The notes below the pieces were generated by a model. The model made no database searches, was not told the origin of the DNA, and worked only from the letters and a program-made list of their open reading frames with translations. Source: Azospirillum isscasi (GTDB lineage Bacteria; Pseudomonadota; Alphaproteobacteria; Azospirillales; Azospirillaceae). From it: DNA of 38,014 bases. The translations under genes were made by a program, and so were the position numbers. The stretch covers positions 1 to 38,014 of the forward strand of contig NZ_JAUJFI010000042.1 in assembly GCF_030849505.1 (NCBI RefSeq). The letters run 5' to 3'. Positions 1-9,347 of the stretch are shown here, one piece after another (position 1 is the stretch's first letter; every line of letters starts with the position of its first letter).

Positions 1-1149
1 GGCGCGGCCCGTCCGGTCGCCGGGCCTGCGGCTTTCGAAGGGGTGGGAGCGGGGGTCGAGCAGGACGCCCGCCGGTCCGGCCATCAGCCGCTCCGCCATG
101 GCGTTGGCGACCAGCACCGTGCCGTCCGCCGACCGCATGGCCAGCCCTTCGGACAGGGATTGCACCAGCGTGCGGTGCCGCCGCTCGCTCTCCGCCAGGG
201 CCCGCTCCGCGGTGCGCCGCGCGGTGACGTCGCGGAAGGCCACGACGGCCCCGGTGATCGCTCCCTGCTGTAGGATGGGGGAGACGGTCAGCTCCGCCAC
301 GAAATCCCCGCCGCTTTTCCGGTGCAGGCGCCCGTCGGCCACCTGCCGGACCAGCCCGTCGGCCAGCGACAGCGTCACCGCGCGCCGTCCGCCGTCCGCC
401 GCCTCGCCCCCGGCCAGCCGGTCGAAGCCGCGGCCGACCAGATCGGAGGCGCCGAAGCCGGTCATCGACTGGGCGGCGGCGTTCACGAAGGTGATGGCGC
501 CGTCGGCGTCCAGGCCGCAGATGCCGTCCGCCACCGCCTGGAGGATGTGATGGTAGGCGGCGCGGCTGCGTTCGGCCTCGTCGCGGGCGTTCTGAAGCTC
601 GCCGACCCAGGCGTTGCGTTCCGTCACGTCGGTGATGGTCAGCAGGATGTCGCCCTTGTCGGCGTCGTCCAGCTCGACCATCCGCGCGTCGGCCAGCCCA
701 TCGATGGCGCTGTGGGTGCCGACGAAGGCATATTCCTGGCGCGTCCACTGCCCGGAGTCGCGCAGCCGGGCCAGCGCCGTGAACAGGCGCCCGTGGTCCA
801 GCGATTCCACCATCAGGGTCAGCGGGCGGCCCTTCAGCCGGCGGAGCGGCAAGCCGAACTGCCGCTCCGCCGCGGCGTTGGCCTCGCAGACGATGCCCGC
901 GGCGTTGACGGTGAAGCAGGCCAGCGGCACCGACTGGAAAAGCTGGAGATACTGGATGCGCGAGGCTTCCAGCGCCTGCTGGGCGGTGCGCAGCTCCTCG
1001 TTCTGGATTTCCAGCTCCGCCTGATGCACGTACAGCTCGTGCAGGACCTCCTTGAGCGTGGTCGCCGAAACCTCCGCCCCTTCGAATCCGCCCGAGTTGA
1101 GAGCCTGCTCCGCGCGTTTGCGAAGACGTTCGTTGCGGAATCCGTTCAC
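1..1149 (-). CDS. PAS-domain sensor protein (probable histidine kinase), 3' end outside window
   Basis: The minus strand is open from a GTG at 1149 to base 1, giving 383 codons without a stop, so the C-terminus lies beyond the left edge. The first 50 residues are a charged helix containing the motif LHELYVHQAELEIQNEELR, a linker typical of PAS kinases encoded beside CheB-CheR fusions. Three PAS modules follow at roughly residues 58-165 (ending ITDVTERN), 185-300 (VADGICGLDADGAITFVN, ending FRDVTARR) and 315 onward. The GTG overlaps the stop of the upstream CheB/CheR gene in a GTGA, so translation is probably coupled. By family it should sense a signal through PAS and autophosphorylate, but the kinase domain itself is not visible; a diguanylate cyclase or other output cannot be excluded. 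Confidence 0.85.
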   Translation of the reverse strand, partial: MNGFRNERLRKRAEQALNSGGFEGAEVSATTLKEVLHELYVHQAELEIQNEELRTAQQALEASRIQYLQLFQSVPLACFTVNAAGIVCEANAAAERQFGLPLRRLKGRPLTLMVESLDHGRLFTALARLRDSGQWTRQEYAFVGTHSAIDGLADARMVELDDADKGDILLTITDVTERNAWVGELQNARDEAERSRAAYHHILQAVADGICGLDADGAITFVNAAAQSMTGFGASDLVGRGFDRLAGGEAADGGRRAVTLSLADGLVRQVADGRLHRKSGGDFVAELTVSPILQQGAITGAVVAFRDVTARRTAERALAESERRHRTLVQSLSEGLAMRSADGTVLVANAMAERLMAGPAGVLLDPRSHPFESRRPGDRTGRA

Positions 1150-4100
1150 GCCGCGCCCCCGGCCGCCGTGTCCTTTCCGGCGGGGGCGCCCGGTTTCCCA
1201 TGCCCGCTCCCGTGCCCGCTCGCGCGCAGCTCCATCCGCTTCCGGTTGGTGATGTCGATGTGGCTGACCACCGCTCCTCCCGCAAGTCCGGCCAGACGGC
1301 AGGCATGCATCATGAACCAGCGCTCCTCCTTGTCCGAGTGACAAGGGTATTCGATGGTGAACTGGTCTATGTCGCCGGCCAGTATCCGGCGCAGCCCGTC
1401 GTTCACGGCACGGGCGATGTCTTCGCCTTCGGTTCCTTCCTCGGCGTTGCAGACATCGAGATAATTGGTGCCGGGACCGCAACGTTCCAGCGCGGCAGCC
1501 CCGTTCTTCTCGCCGAACAGGTGCCAGGCGCGGTTGACCATGGTAATGGCGCCATCGGAATCGATGACCGCCACATGCTCCGGCAGGCTGTTCAGCACGG
1601 TCTGGAGCTGGTGCTCCGCCGCCTTGGCCGAGGTGACGTCCACGAAGGTGACGACCACGCCGGCCACCTGGTCCTTTTCGGTCAGGTAGGGAAGAATGCG
1701 CGTCTGAATCCAGCGGTCGCCGCGCACCGGGACGTGACGCTCCACGGGGGTGTGGTCGCGGAAGACCGATTCGATGTCCTTGAGGAAGTCCGGATAGTCG
1801 ATGTTGGTGGACAGGTGGGTGATCGACCGCCCGACGTCGCGCGGGATGATGTTGATGAAGTGGGCCGCCGCCGGGGTGAAGCGCCGGATCACCATGCCGC
1901 CGTCCAGGAAGACCGTGCCGATCTCCGTCGAGCGCAGCAGGTTGTCCAGGTCGTTGGTGACCTCGGTCAGCTCCTCCACCTTTGCCTGATACTCGGCGTT
2001 GACGGAGTACAGCTCCTCATTGACGGACTGAAGCTCCTCGTTGGTGCTCTGCAATTCCTCGTTGGAGGCGAGAAGCTCCTCGTTGGTCGCCTGGAGCTCC
2101 TCGTTGGCGGTTTCCAGCTCCTCGATGGTGGCCTGGAGATTCTCGCCGCGGGAGACCAGCTCCTGCTCCAGCCCGCGGATGCGCTCCGCGGCGTCGGTGT
2201 CGAAGTCGAAATCGCTGTCCGGCAGGGCCAGCGCGGGGGCGCTGGGGTCCAGCACGATCAGGGCGAAGCGCCGCCCGGTCTTGCGCGCGACGAAGGGCTT
2301 CACGCGCAGGCTGACGGCGGGCAGCCCGTCGCGGTCCTTCACCGGGATGTTGGAGAGGGAGAATTCCTCGCCCGACCGGAAGGCCCGCGTCAGCGCCGTC
2401 CCGACCACCATGGCGACCGAGGAAGGCAGCAGCTTCAGCGCGCTCAGCGTGGCCTCGCCCGCCGGGACCTTCAGGATCGACGACGCCTCGCCGAAGACGT
2501 GCATGATGTTCATCTGGTCGTTGACCAGCAGGCTGGGCGGCACGTAGGCCCGCATCAGGGTCGCGATCGCCTCGTCGATGGCGGCCCCTTCCTCGTGGGC
2601 CTGCGACGTGGCCTCGTCGCCGTGGCGGTGCGCCGGGGCGGCGACGGTGGGGACCAGCAGACGCGACAGCCGGTGGGTTCCCGTGCGCAGGCTCTGGAAC
2701 AGCTTGTTGCGGCTGTCCAGGACGTGGAAATCCGCCGACAGGTCGCCCAGCGTCTCGCTGGTGCCGAGGAACAGGAACCCGCTCTGCCGCAGCGCGTACT
2801 GGAACAGGCCGAGCACCTTCCGTTGAAGCGGCGAATCCATGTAGATCAGCAGGTTCCGGCAGCTCACCAGGTCGATCTTGGTGAAGGGCGGATCGCGCAT
2901 GATGTTGTGGGCGGCGAAGACCACCATGCGGCGGATTTCGCGTGACACCTGATAATGGTCGCCACGGGCGGTGAAGTAGCGGGCCAGCCGTTCCTGCGAC
3001 ACGTCCTCGGCGATGGACCGCGGGTATTCGCCCTGGCTGGCGATCTCGATGCTGTCCTGGTCGATGTCGGTGGCGAAGATCTTGACGTCGAAGGACCGGC
3101 CCATCCGCGCCTGCGCCTCGGCGAAGAGGATGGCGATGGAATAAGCCTCTTCGCCCGTGGCGCAGCCGCAGACCCACACGCGCACCATCTCGGCCGTGCT
3201 GCGCTTCGCCAGCAGGGTGGGGATCGCCTTGTCGGCCAGCGCGGCGAAGGCGGCCCCGTCGCGGAAGAAGCGCGTGACGCCGATCAGCATCTCCTTGTAG
3301 AGGCTGACCGTCTCGGCGTTGTTCCGGCGCAGCAGCGCGGCGTAGTCGCTCATCGAATCGAGGCCGGCGGTGTGCATCCGCCGTTCGATCCGGCGCAGCA
3401 GGGTCGCCAGCTTGTAGTGCGAGAAATCCACGCCGGTGACGGAGCGGATGGCCGCCACGATCTGCGCCAGCGGGTCGTCGTCGCGGTCGCGCGGGCGGGG
3501 CGGGGCGGGGTCGTTGCTGCTCAGCACCCGGCGGGCGTGTTCGATCAGGCAGCCCGGCAGCCGGTCGGGCGTGGTCACCGCGTCCACCTGTCCGGTGGCC
3601 ATCGCGCTGCGCGGCATGCCGTCGAACTGCGCCGATTCGGGGTCCTGCGCCGCGGCGAAGCCGCCCGCCGCCTTGATCGCCAGCAGGCCGCGCGTGCCGT
3701 CCGACCCGGTGCCGGACAGCACCACGCCCATCGCCAGCGGCCCCTGGTCCTTCGCCAGCGCGGTGAAGAAGATGTCGATGGGCAGGCTCATGCCGCCGCC
3801 CGCGTCCTTGGCGGTCAGGCGCAGCCGCCCGTCCTCTATGGACAGATGCTTGGCGGGGGGCAGCAGATAGACGCTGTTGCGCTCGACCGGCATGCCGTCG
3901 GCGGCCTGCACCACCGACATGGCGGTGTGCTTGGTCAGCAGATCGACCATCAGGCTCTTGTGGACCGGCGACAGATGCTGAACCACCACATAGGCGAGGT
4001 CGCTGTCTCCCGGCACGTTGTCGAAAAAGCGCTGGAGCGCCTCCAGCCCGCCGGCGGACGCGCCGATGCCGACGATGCAGCGGACCGGCTCCCCGCTCTC

Positions 4101-4229
4101 CGGATGGGGACCGTAGACGGAAACCGCGCTCTCGCCCCCGCCTTGCGGCGCGGGGGATTGGGGTTTTGCCGCCGCAAGAGGCTGTGCGGTGTCTGCGATG
4201 GCCGGGAGGTCGTTGTCTTCTGGTTCCAC
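1146..4229 (-). CDS. CheB/CheR fusion with coiled coil and PAS domains
   Basis: A 1027-residue cytoplasmic protein. Residues 50-235 are a CheB methylesterase domain without a receiver; the expected catalytic triad is present as Ser58 (GIGASAGG), His85 (VVQHLSP) and Asp177 (SGTGSDG). Residues 255-520 are a CheR-type methyltransferase with the SAM motif [14 protein letters not shown] at 351-364 and SCRNLLIYM near 456-464. Residues 682-765 are a long heptad coiled coil made of repeated NEELQ/SNEELL units, followed by PAS domains at about 768-870 and 875-1000. The family is thought to couple reversible protein methylation to signalling. No MCP, CheA or CheW lies in the window. The stop overlaps the start of the PAS sensor downstream, so the two form one unit. 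The start is the ATG after the divergent low-G+C region. Confidence 0.93.
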   Translation of the reverse strand: MEPEDNDLPAIADTAQPLAAAKPQSPAPQGGGESAVSVYGPHPESGEPVRCIVGIGASAGGLEALQRFFDNVPGDSDLAYVVVQHLSPVHKSLMVDLLTKHTAMSVVQAADGMPVERNSVYLLPPAKHLSIEDGRLRLTAKDAGGGMSLPIDIFFTALAKDQGPLAMGVVLSGTGSDGTRGLLAIKAAGGFAAAQDPESAQFDGMPRSAMATGQVDAVTTPDRLPGCLIEHARRVLSSNDPAPPRPRDRDDDPLAQIVAAIRSVTGVDFSHYKLATLLRRIERRMHTAGLDSMSDYAALLRRNNAETVSLYKEMLIGVTRFFRDGAAFAALADKAIPTLLAKRSTAEMVRVWVCGCATGEEAYSIAILFAEAQARMGRSFDVKIFATDIDQDSIEIASQGEYPRSIAEDVSQERLARYFTARGDHYQVSREIRRMVVFAAHNIMRDPPFTKIDLVSCRNLLIYMDSPLQRKVLGLFQYALRQSGFLFLGTSETLGDLSADFHVLDSRNKLFQSLRTGTHRLSRLLVPTVAAPAHRHGDEATSQAHEEGAAIDEAIATLMRAYVPPSLLVNDQMNIMHVFGEASSILKVPAGEATLSALKLLPSSVAMVVGTALTRAFRSGEEFSLSNIPVKDRDGLPAVSLRVKPFVARKTGRRFALIVLDPSAPALALPDSDFDFDTDAAERIRGLEQELVSRGENLQATIEELETANEELQATNEELLASNEELQSTNEELQSVNEELYSVNAEYQAKVEELTEVTNDLDNLLRSTEIGTVFLDGGMVIRRFTPAAAHFINIIPRDVGRSITHLSTNIDYPDFLKDIESVFRDHTPVERHVPVRGDRWIQTRILPYLTEKDQVAGVVVTFVDVTSAKAAEHQLQTVLNSLPEHVAVIDSDGAITMVNRAWHLFGEKNGAAALERCGPGTNYLDVCNAEEGTEGEDIARAVNDGLRRILAGDIDQFTIEYPCHSDKEERWFMMHACRLAGLAGGAVVSHIDITNRKRMELRASGHGSGHGKPGAPAGKDTAAGGAA

Positions 4230-4710
4230 GGAGCGCTTCGGTTTTGCGGGAAAAAAGGACGGCTTATCGACTTATGTGCCGTCTGACCGTGACATTCGAA
4301 ACCCCTCCCTTGCGCGGCGCCGGTCCTTCTTTCCTGTGCGGCGGCGGTTGTGAAATAGCGAAGGGTCAGGCGGCTATATAGGAAGCAGTTGTTCGGGTCA
4401 ATCCGGACAAACCGGGGGCGATCGAAGCCGACGAAGGGGCCGGTTCTTAAGATGGGCCTGATGTTCGCGGCGGGATCTTCTTGACGTTGTGCATATGACG
4501 GATGGGTCAAGAGCGTATTTGGGTATCTCCGCATTCGAAGGGATTTGCCACCAGCGCTCAGATTACCCAATCGGTATGATGTGATGTGGGCACAACACTG
4601 TGCAGGATTTGCTACTTCGTCCGCTTATGTCGCTTTACGCGAATGGCGCTTTGCGCAATCTTTGATCCGTAGCCACTCATCATGAAAAATGTAGGAAAGG
4701 AGTGCGCCAG
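4230..4710. other. Divergent intergenic region, lower G+C
   Basis: About 480 bases between the divergent starts of the CheB/CheR gene and a small plus-strand gene. Base composition drops to near half G+C between about 4440 and 4700, unlike the surrounding genes. It should hold the promoters of both genes; one minus-strand candidate is listed separately. I see no convincing ORF, RNA gene or repeat in it. Confidence 0.6.
4375..4401 (-). promoter_or_regulatory. Candidate sigma-70 promoter for the CheB/CheR operon
   Basis: Read on the minus strand, TTGACC (4401-4396) is followed after 15 bases by TATATA (4380-4375), about 145 bases upstream of the start at 4229. The hexamers are good but the spacer is short by one or two bases. 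This is sequence resemblance only. Confidence 0.4.
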
Positions 4711-4956
4711 ATGGAGCGCGAGGACGAATGTGCTCTCGACCGATATATCACGGCGATTCCGCCTAGCCTGAGAGTAGTGGCCAGGGCTGCTTACGAGGAG
4801 CTGTCGAACAATCCCTTCCTGCCGGTCTTTTCGAAGGATGAAATTGCGCGGTTGGTGTGCTCACCGGGATTTCAGAGTTACTTGGAAAGCGAGACCCGGA
4901 CCAGTGCCGCTTCGCTGATGATGCTCTGTTCGGCGGGGCTCGCGACGCGCCATTGA
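4711..4956 (+). CDS. Small protein of unknown function (81 aa)
   Basis: I do not recognise this protein. The ATG at 4711 is preceded by AGGAAAGGAG at 4693-4702, an excellent ribosome binding site, so it is preferred to the in-frame GTG at 4702, which overlaps that site. The product is a soluble, mostly helical 81-residue protein with acidic and Ser/Ala-rich stretches, no signal peptide and no membrane segment. It stands alone between a divergent CheB/CheR operon and a convergent sppA, and ends just before a strong intrinsic terminator, which supports it as a separately transcribed gene. Its G+C content is visibly lower than that of its neighbours, so it may be recently acquired. The bases after the stop repeat the sequence around it (CGCGCCATTGA twice). 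Confidence 0.65.
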   Translation: MEREDECALDRYITAIPPSLRVVARAAYEELSNNPFLPVFSKDEIARLVCSPGFQSYLESETRTSAASLMMLCSAGLATRH

Positions 4957-4994
4957 CGCGCCATTGACGCGGGTGTGCCGCAGCCACTCTTCAA

Positions 4995-5026
4995 CAGGCC
5001 GGCGAGGCGTCGCCGGCCTGTTTTTT
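4995..5026 (+). terminator. Intrinsic terminator after the 81-aa gene
   Basis: A perfect 11-bp stem (4995-5005 with 5010-5020), a four-base loop and a run of six T at 5021-5026. It lies between the stop of the small plus-strand gene and the end of sppA. The T-run orientation favours plus-strand transcription. Confidence 0.9.
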
Positions 5027-5042
5027 GTTCAGACCGGAACCG

Positions 5043-6803
5043 TCACCGCCCGATGCCGAGCGGCGGCATGCGCGCCTCCACGGCTCCGCCGCGAGCCGCG
5101 TTCACCAGCGGCGCCAGCTCGGCCAGGGCCGGGCGCAGTCCGGCCAGCACCGCCGCCGCCTCCACGAGATCGCCCTTGCCCGAGGCGAGGTCGAGCAGTT
5201 CGCGGAGCACCGGCTTCGGGCGGGGGTAGGGGGTCAGGGTGACCGGGGCGTCCGGGTCCAGCTTCGCCGCCTGCCTGGCCAGGGTCAAGGCGGTGGTGAT
5301 GCCGCCCAGCTCGTCGATCAGCCCGAGGTCGCGCGCCTGGGCGCCGGTCCACACGCGCCCCTTTGCGGCGGCGCGGGCCTGTTCAGGGGTGAGGTGCCGC
5401 GCCTCCGCCACGCGGGCCAGGAAGGTGGCGTAGCTGCTGTCGATGATGGCGTTCAGCCGCTCCTCCCCGGCGGGGCCGAAGGGGCGGAAGGGGGACCACA
5501 GGCCGGCGTTGGCGGCGGTGTCCAGGATGCCCCAATGCACGCCCAGCCGCTCCGACAGGCCGGCGACCGACATCTTGCCGGCGACCACGCCGATGGAGCC
5601 GGTCACGGTGGCGGGGGAGGCGACGATGCGGTCGGCGGCCAGAGCGATCCAGTAGCCGCCGGACGCCGCCGTTCCGCCCATGCTGGCGATCACCGGCTTG
5701 CCCGACTGGCGGGCCTTGACCAGCGCGCGGCGGATGGTTTCGGACGCGGTGACGCTGCCGCCGCCGCTGTCGATGCGGAACAGGATGGCCTTGACGTCGG
5801 GGTCGTCCACCGCGTCCTCGATGGCCTCCACGATGGTCTCCGACCCGGCGGTGACCTCGCCCAGGCCGGGCTTGCCGCTGTCGCCGCCGGTGATGGTGCC
5901 GGTGGCGTGGATCAGCGCGACGGTCGGGCCGCCGCGGTTGGGCCGACCGGCGATGGCGAGATAGTCCGCCACCTCCATGGTGTCGGCGCCGGGGCCGGCC
6001 CCGGCGCGGCGCAGCGCCTCCTCCCGCGCCTCGTCGGCGTAGCCCAGCCGGTCGATCAGCCTGGCTTCCATCGCCTCGCGGTCGAGCAGGGGCGCGCGGT
6101 CCATCGCCGCCTTCACCGCGGCGGGGGGAAGGCGCCGGCTCGCCGCCACGCCGTCCACGATCTGGCCGGTCAGGTCGCCCAGAAGCGATTCCATCATCTC
6201 GCGGTGGGCGGGGGTGAAGTCGCTCCGCATGACGCTGTCGGCGAGGCTCTTGTACTCCTCCCGCTGGAGGAGCTGCGGCTGGACGTCCAGCTTGTCCAGC
6301 GCGCCGCGGGCGAAGGGGATCTGGGCCGACAGGCCGGTCAGGCCGAGCAGGCCCAGCGGCTGCATCCACACCTCGTCGAAGGCGCTGGCCAGCAGGTAGG
6401 AGCGGTTGCCCGCCCCGGTGTCGCCGTAGGATTCGGCGAAGGCGATGGCGAAGCGGCCCGACGCGCGGAACCGCTCCACCGCCGCGCGAAGCTCCTGCAC
6501 CTGGGCGAAGCTGGCGCCGTCGCCGCCGAAACGGGCCAGGACGCCCTTCACCCGCGGGTCGTCGCGGCCCCGCTCCAGCGCGTCCAGAACCTCCTGGAAG
6601 GTCGTTTCATGGCCGAGGAGGCTGCCCAGCCGGTCCACGCTCCCCTCCGCCAGCGGGTCGCGGAGGTCCAGCTCCAGCACCACGTTGTCGGGCTGGGCGG
6701 GCTCGTGCCGCACCGCCAGGACGATCCCGGTGACCATGGCGGCCACCACGAGGAAGCCGATGAGGGCGAACAGGCGGACGAAGAACCTTAAGAACCTCAG
6801 CAT
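5043..6803 (-). CDS. sppA: Signal peptide peptidase SppA, 67K type
   Basis: A 586-residue membrane-bound serine protease of the long, duplicated SppA type, which degrades released signal peptides. One N-terminal membrane anchor spans about residues 8-30. By comparison with the E. coli enzyme, the catalytic lysine is Lys185 in EEYKSLAD (first half) and the nucleophile is Ser381 in GGTAASGGYWIA (second half). The second copy also has the characteristic RIDSGGGSVTASE segment at 343-355. The ATG at 6803 follows a GGAG-type ribosome binding site. The gene lies 42 bases downstream of the peroxidase-like gene on the same strand and may share its transcript. The length matches the family and nothing essential is missing. 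Confidence 0.95.
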   Translation of the reverse strand: MLRFLRFFVRLFALIGFLVVAAMVTGIVLAVRHEPAQPDNVVLELDLRDPLAEGSVDRLGSLLGHETTFQEVLDALERGRDDPRVKGVLARFGGDGASFAQVQELRAAVERFRASGRFAIAFAESYGDTGAGNRSYLLASAFDEVWMQPLGLLGLTGLSAQIPFARGALDKLDVQPQLLQREEYKSLADSVMRSDFTPAHREMMESLLGDLTGQIVDGVAASRRLPPAAVKAAMDRAPLLDREAMEARLIDRLGYADEAREEALRRAGAGPGADTMEVADYLAIAGRPNRGGPTVALIHATGTITGGDSGKPGLGEVTAGSETIVEAIEDAVDDPDVKAILFRIDSGGGSVTASETIRRALVKARQSGKPVIASMGGTAASGGYWIALAADRIVASPATVTGSIGVVAGKMSVAGLSERLGVHWGILDTAANAGLWSPFRPFGPAGEERLNAIIDSSYATFLARVAEARHLTPEQARAAAKGRVWTGAQARDLGLIDELGGITTALTLARQAAKLDPDAPVTLTPYPRPKPVLRELLDLASGKGDLVEAAAVLAGLRPALAELAPLVNAARGGAVEARMPPLGIGR

Positions 6804-6845
6804 CCGGGCGGCTCCGGTGGTTGCGCGGCGTCAGCAGTCCAATCT

Positions 6846-7418
6846 TCAGCGGTCCAGCTTGTGGTAGTCGCGGTTCGGCAGCATGTCCACCGCGGAGGCG
6901 ACGCGGTTGGACATGTTGTAGAAGGCGGCGGTGTCGGCGATGTCGAAGATGTCCTCTTCGCCGAAGCCGGCGTCGCGCAGCGCCTGCCGGTCCGGCTCGC
7001 CCATGGTCCAGGGCTCCTTGGTCAGCTTCCAGGCGAAGTCCAGCATGGCGCGCTGGCGCGGCTCCAGCTTCGCGGCGCGGTAGTTGAAGGCCAGCATCTC
7101 CCCCAGCTCCGGGTCGCCGGACAGCTTGCGCACCGCCTGCCCGTGCGCGACGAGGCAGTAATAGCAGTGGTTGGCGCTGGACACGACCACGGCGATCATC
7201 TCCCGCTCCAGCTTGGACAGGCCGCTCTCGCCCACCATCAGCTCGTTGTAGAGCTGGGCGAAGGTGCGCAGCTTCTTCGGGCGCAGGCTGTAGGCGCGCA
7301 GCACGTTGGGGACGAACCCCAGCTTTTCCTCGCACTTGGCGAAGAGCGCCGCCATCTCCGGATCGAGGTCGGGCGTCTCGGGAACGGGCAGGGCCATGAC
7401 GTGATCGGGCTGCGGCAT
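6846..7418 (-). CDS. Peroxidase-related protein, AhpD/carboxymuconolactone decarboxylase fold
   Basis: A 190-residue protein of the AhpD-like superfamily. The redox motif HCYYCLVAH is at residues 84-92, with the CxxC cysteines Cys85 and Cys88 and a following His92 as in alkylhydroperoxidases. The region around it (LSKLEREMIAVVVSSANHC) is the typical helix leading to that motif. The family reduces organic peroxides or works as a thiol oxidoreductase; the substrate cannot be told from sequence. The start is the ATG at 7418, nine bases after GGAGGAG; the reading frame stays open further upstream, but that extension is Arg/Pro-rich and not protein-like. It is divergent from the response regulator at 7628 and is followed by sppA. 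Confidence 0.88.
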   Translation of the reverse strand: MPQPDHVMALPVPETPDLDPEMAALFAKCEEKLGFVPNVLRAYSLRPKKLRTFAQLYNELMVGESGLSKLEREMIAVVVSSANHCYYCLVAHGQAVRKLSGDPELGEMLAFNYRAAKLEPRQRAMLDFAWKLTKEPWTMGEPDRQALRDAGFGEEDIFDIADTAAFYNMSNRVASAVDMLPNRDYHKLDR

Positions 7419-7627
7419 CGCTGTGGTCTCCTCCGGATCGGTCGCGTTGTTCTGGTTGGTGTCGTTTTCGGCGACAGGGTAGCCGGGCCGCCGCGGTTCG
7501 CAAAGCCCCACCTCCGGTCGGGCCGGTCGGGCCGGGGGTGCAACCCTGCCTTTCGTACGTTGTGTCTCGCCAAGCCGCCACCGGTCGTGCGAAGACACCG
7601 ACCCGTTGCAACGCAGTGGTTCCACCG

Positions 7628-8722
7628 ATGAACGATCCGGTCGGCAAAGGCGTGCCCAAGCTTGGCCTTCTCTCGGTTCTGGTGGTCGAGGACAGCGCCT
7701 TCATCCGCAACGTGCTGACCGCCACCCTGCGCACCATCGGGGTCGGCACGGTGCACGCCGAATCCGGCGGAGCGGAGGCCATCCGCTTCCTGGAGGAGCG
7801 GCGGGCCGCCCTGCCGCCCGGCACCGCGCCGGTGGACGTCATCATCACCGATCTGGTGATGCCGGAGGTGGATGGGCTGATGCTGCTGCGCTGGCTGCGC
7901 TACAGCCCGAAATCGCCGGACCGCTTCCTGCCCGTGCTGATGCTGTCGGGCGCCGCCGACCGCCATTACGTGGAGCAGGCGCGCGACCTGGGCGCCACCG
8001 ACTTCATCGCGAAGCCCTTTTCCGCGGCCACCATCGCCAGCCGCCTGATGGCCGCCATCGCCCGCCCGCGGCGCTTCGTGCTCGCCAAGGGCTATTTCGG
8101 GCCGGACCGGCGGCGGACCCAGCGGCCCGTGGCGATGGACTGCCGGATGACCGGTCCCAACGAGATCCTGGTGGTGCACAGCACGTCGAAGGCCGTGGGC
8201 ATCGACCGCTTCCCGGTCATCCATTTCGACCTGCCCAACCGGCTGGGCGCCAAGATGGGCATCGCCCCGAAAGACCCCGTGCCGACCCTGCCGGACGAGG
8301 TTCTGGAGGCGGCGGAGGCGGAGATCCAGAACCGGGCCGGCGATTACGCCACCTGGATCGCGGCGGAGGTGGACGAGATGGCCCGCCGCGTCGAGCGGCT
8401 GCGGGGGGACGCCGCGGCGGTCCCGGCGCTGATGGCGCAGATCAACCGCTCCGCCCACGAGATGCGCGGGCAGGGCGGCATCTTCGGCTATCCGCTGATC
8501 ACCCGCATCGCCAAGTCGCTGTACGAGGCGACGCACGGCAGCTTCCCCGCCGTGACCGGCAACGAGCGCCTCCTGCTGAAGGCCCATGTGGACGCCATCA
8601 AGGCGGTGATGAACGGGCGGATCAGCGGCGACGGCGGGGCGACCGGCCAGCAGCTCCTGGCCTCTCTGGAGCTTGCCAAGAAAAAATACGCGAAGGCGGA
8701 GGGGGAGGGCGATCCGGCCTGA
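7628..8722 (+). CDS. Response regulator with Hpt-like C-terminal domain
   Basis: A 364-residue protein. Residues 15-145 are a CheY-type receiver with the acidic pair Glu21/Asp22, phosphoacceptor Asp75 (VIITDLVMPEVDG), Ser107 and Lys129 (IAKPFS). Residues 150-225 form a linker containing YFGPDRRR that I do not recognise as a named domain. Residues 235-330 are helical and contain SAHEMRGQGGIFG, with His277 placed like the phosphohistidine of Hpt domains (consensus AHxLKGxxxxxG). There is no DNA-binding or enzymatic output, so it probably relays phosphate. The start chosen is the ATG at 7628; the frame is open 30 codons upstream but lacks receiver homology there. No cognate kinase is adjacent. 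Confidence 0.85.
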   Translation: MNDPVGKGVPKLGLLSVLVVEDSAFIRNVLTATLRTIGVGTVHAESGGAEAIRFLEERRAALPPGTAPVDVIITDLVMPEVDGLMLLRWLRYSPKSPDRFLPVLMLSGAADRHYVEQARDLGATDFIAKPFSAATIASRLMAAIARPRRFVLAKGYFGPDRRRTQRPVAMDCRMTGPNEILVVHSTSKAVGIDRFPVIHFDLPNRLGAKMGIAPKDPVPTLPDEVLEAAEAEIQNRAGDYATWIAAEVDEMARRVERLRGDAAAVPALMAQINRSAHEMRGQGGIFGYPLITRIAKSLYEATHGSFPAVTGNERLLLKAHVDAIKAVMNGRISGDGGATGQQLLASLELAKKKYAKAEGEGDPA

Positions 8723-8728
8723 GCGCCG

Positions 8729-8792
8729 CCGCTATTTCCAGGGGCCGCTATTTCCAGGGGCCGCTATTTCCAGGGGCCGCTATTTCCAGGGG
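8729..8792. repeat. Tandem repeat, 4 exact copies of a 16-bp unit
   Basis: The unit CCGCTATTTCCAGGGG occurs four times head to tail without mismatch (8729-8744, 8745-8760, 8761-8776, 8777-8792). The copy nearest the IalB-like gene contains that gene's last codons and its TAG stop (8780-8782, minus strand); the other three lie beyond the stop. A 16-bp unit is not a multiple of three. The array fills most of the 57-base gap to the response regulator stop. Confidence 0.98.
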
Positions 8793-9340
8793 ATGCCGGC
8801 GTCGCGGCGGATCTCCTCCATGCGCTCCAGCGCCGGCTGGAGGCCGGTCAGGGAGAAGCGCACCTCCGCCTTGCCGCCCGCCGGGGCGGAGCCGACGGCG
8901 GACACCTCCTTGCCGGCGGCCAGCCGTTCCACCAGGCGGGCGTTGGTGTCCGGATCGGTCACCGCGCAGGTGCTGGTTTCCCATTCGAACCGCTCGCAGG
9001 GGTATTCCGGACGGAACAGCGCCCGGTCCACCCAGACGCGGACGATCCGCGAGAGGTCCATCGTCCGCTCGTCGAGCCGGAAGCGCAGCCCCTCCATCCA
9101 GCGTTCGCTGGAGCGCAGCCAGACGAGGCGGGACCGCCGGTCGCTTCCCGGTCGGGACAGCAGTTCGCACTCGGCGCGGCGGGGCTCGCTCCAGACCTGG
9201 CAGTAGAGCCGCCAGTCCTTGAAGGTTTCCGAATGCTCGCGGTAGGCGGGGGATTGGGCGGCGGCGGGAAGGGCGGCGAGCAGAAGAAGCCCCAGGACCA
9301 GTCCACCACGCCACGCACCCGTCATCGTTCCGGCTCCCAC
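8780..9340 (-). CDS. Periplasmic protein of the invasion-associated locus B (IalB) type
   Basis: A 186-residue exported protein. Residues 6-29 form a signal peptide ending ALPAAAQ. The mature part begins with HSETFKDWRLYCQ, matching the F-DW--C pattern of IalB-family proteins, and has four cysteines (47, 58, 115, 125) that could form two disulfides. The family is periplasmic and common in alphaproteobacteria; its molecular role is poorly known, so no reaction is given. The start at 9340 is seven bases past the aroC stop; the ATG at 9325 is an alternative that leaves a cleaner signal peptide. It is probably cotranscribed with aroC. Its last codons lie inside a 16-bp tandem repeat, which may have reset the C-terminus. 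Confidence 0.72.
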   Translation of the reverse strand: MGAGTMTGAWRGGLVLGLLLLAALPAAAQSPAYREHSETFKDWRLYCQVWSEPRRAECELLSRPGSDRRSRLVWLRSSERWMEGLRFRLDERTMDLSRIVRVWVDRALFRPEYPCERFEWETSTCAVTDPDTNARLVERLAAGKEVSAVGSAPAGGKAEVRFSLTGLQPALERMEEIRRDAGIPWK

Positions 9341-9347
9341 ATGGGCC

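Noticed and set aside
322..1341. Long plus-strand open frame opposite the PAS sensor
   Set aside because: It is the antisense of a gene with clear PAS motifs; its own product is His/Val/Gly/Arg-rich noise usual for G+C-rich antisense frames.
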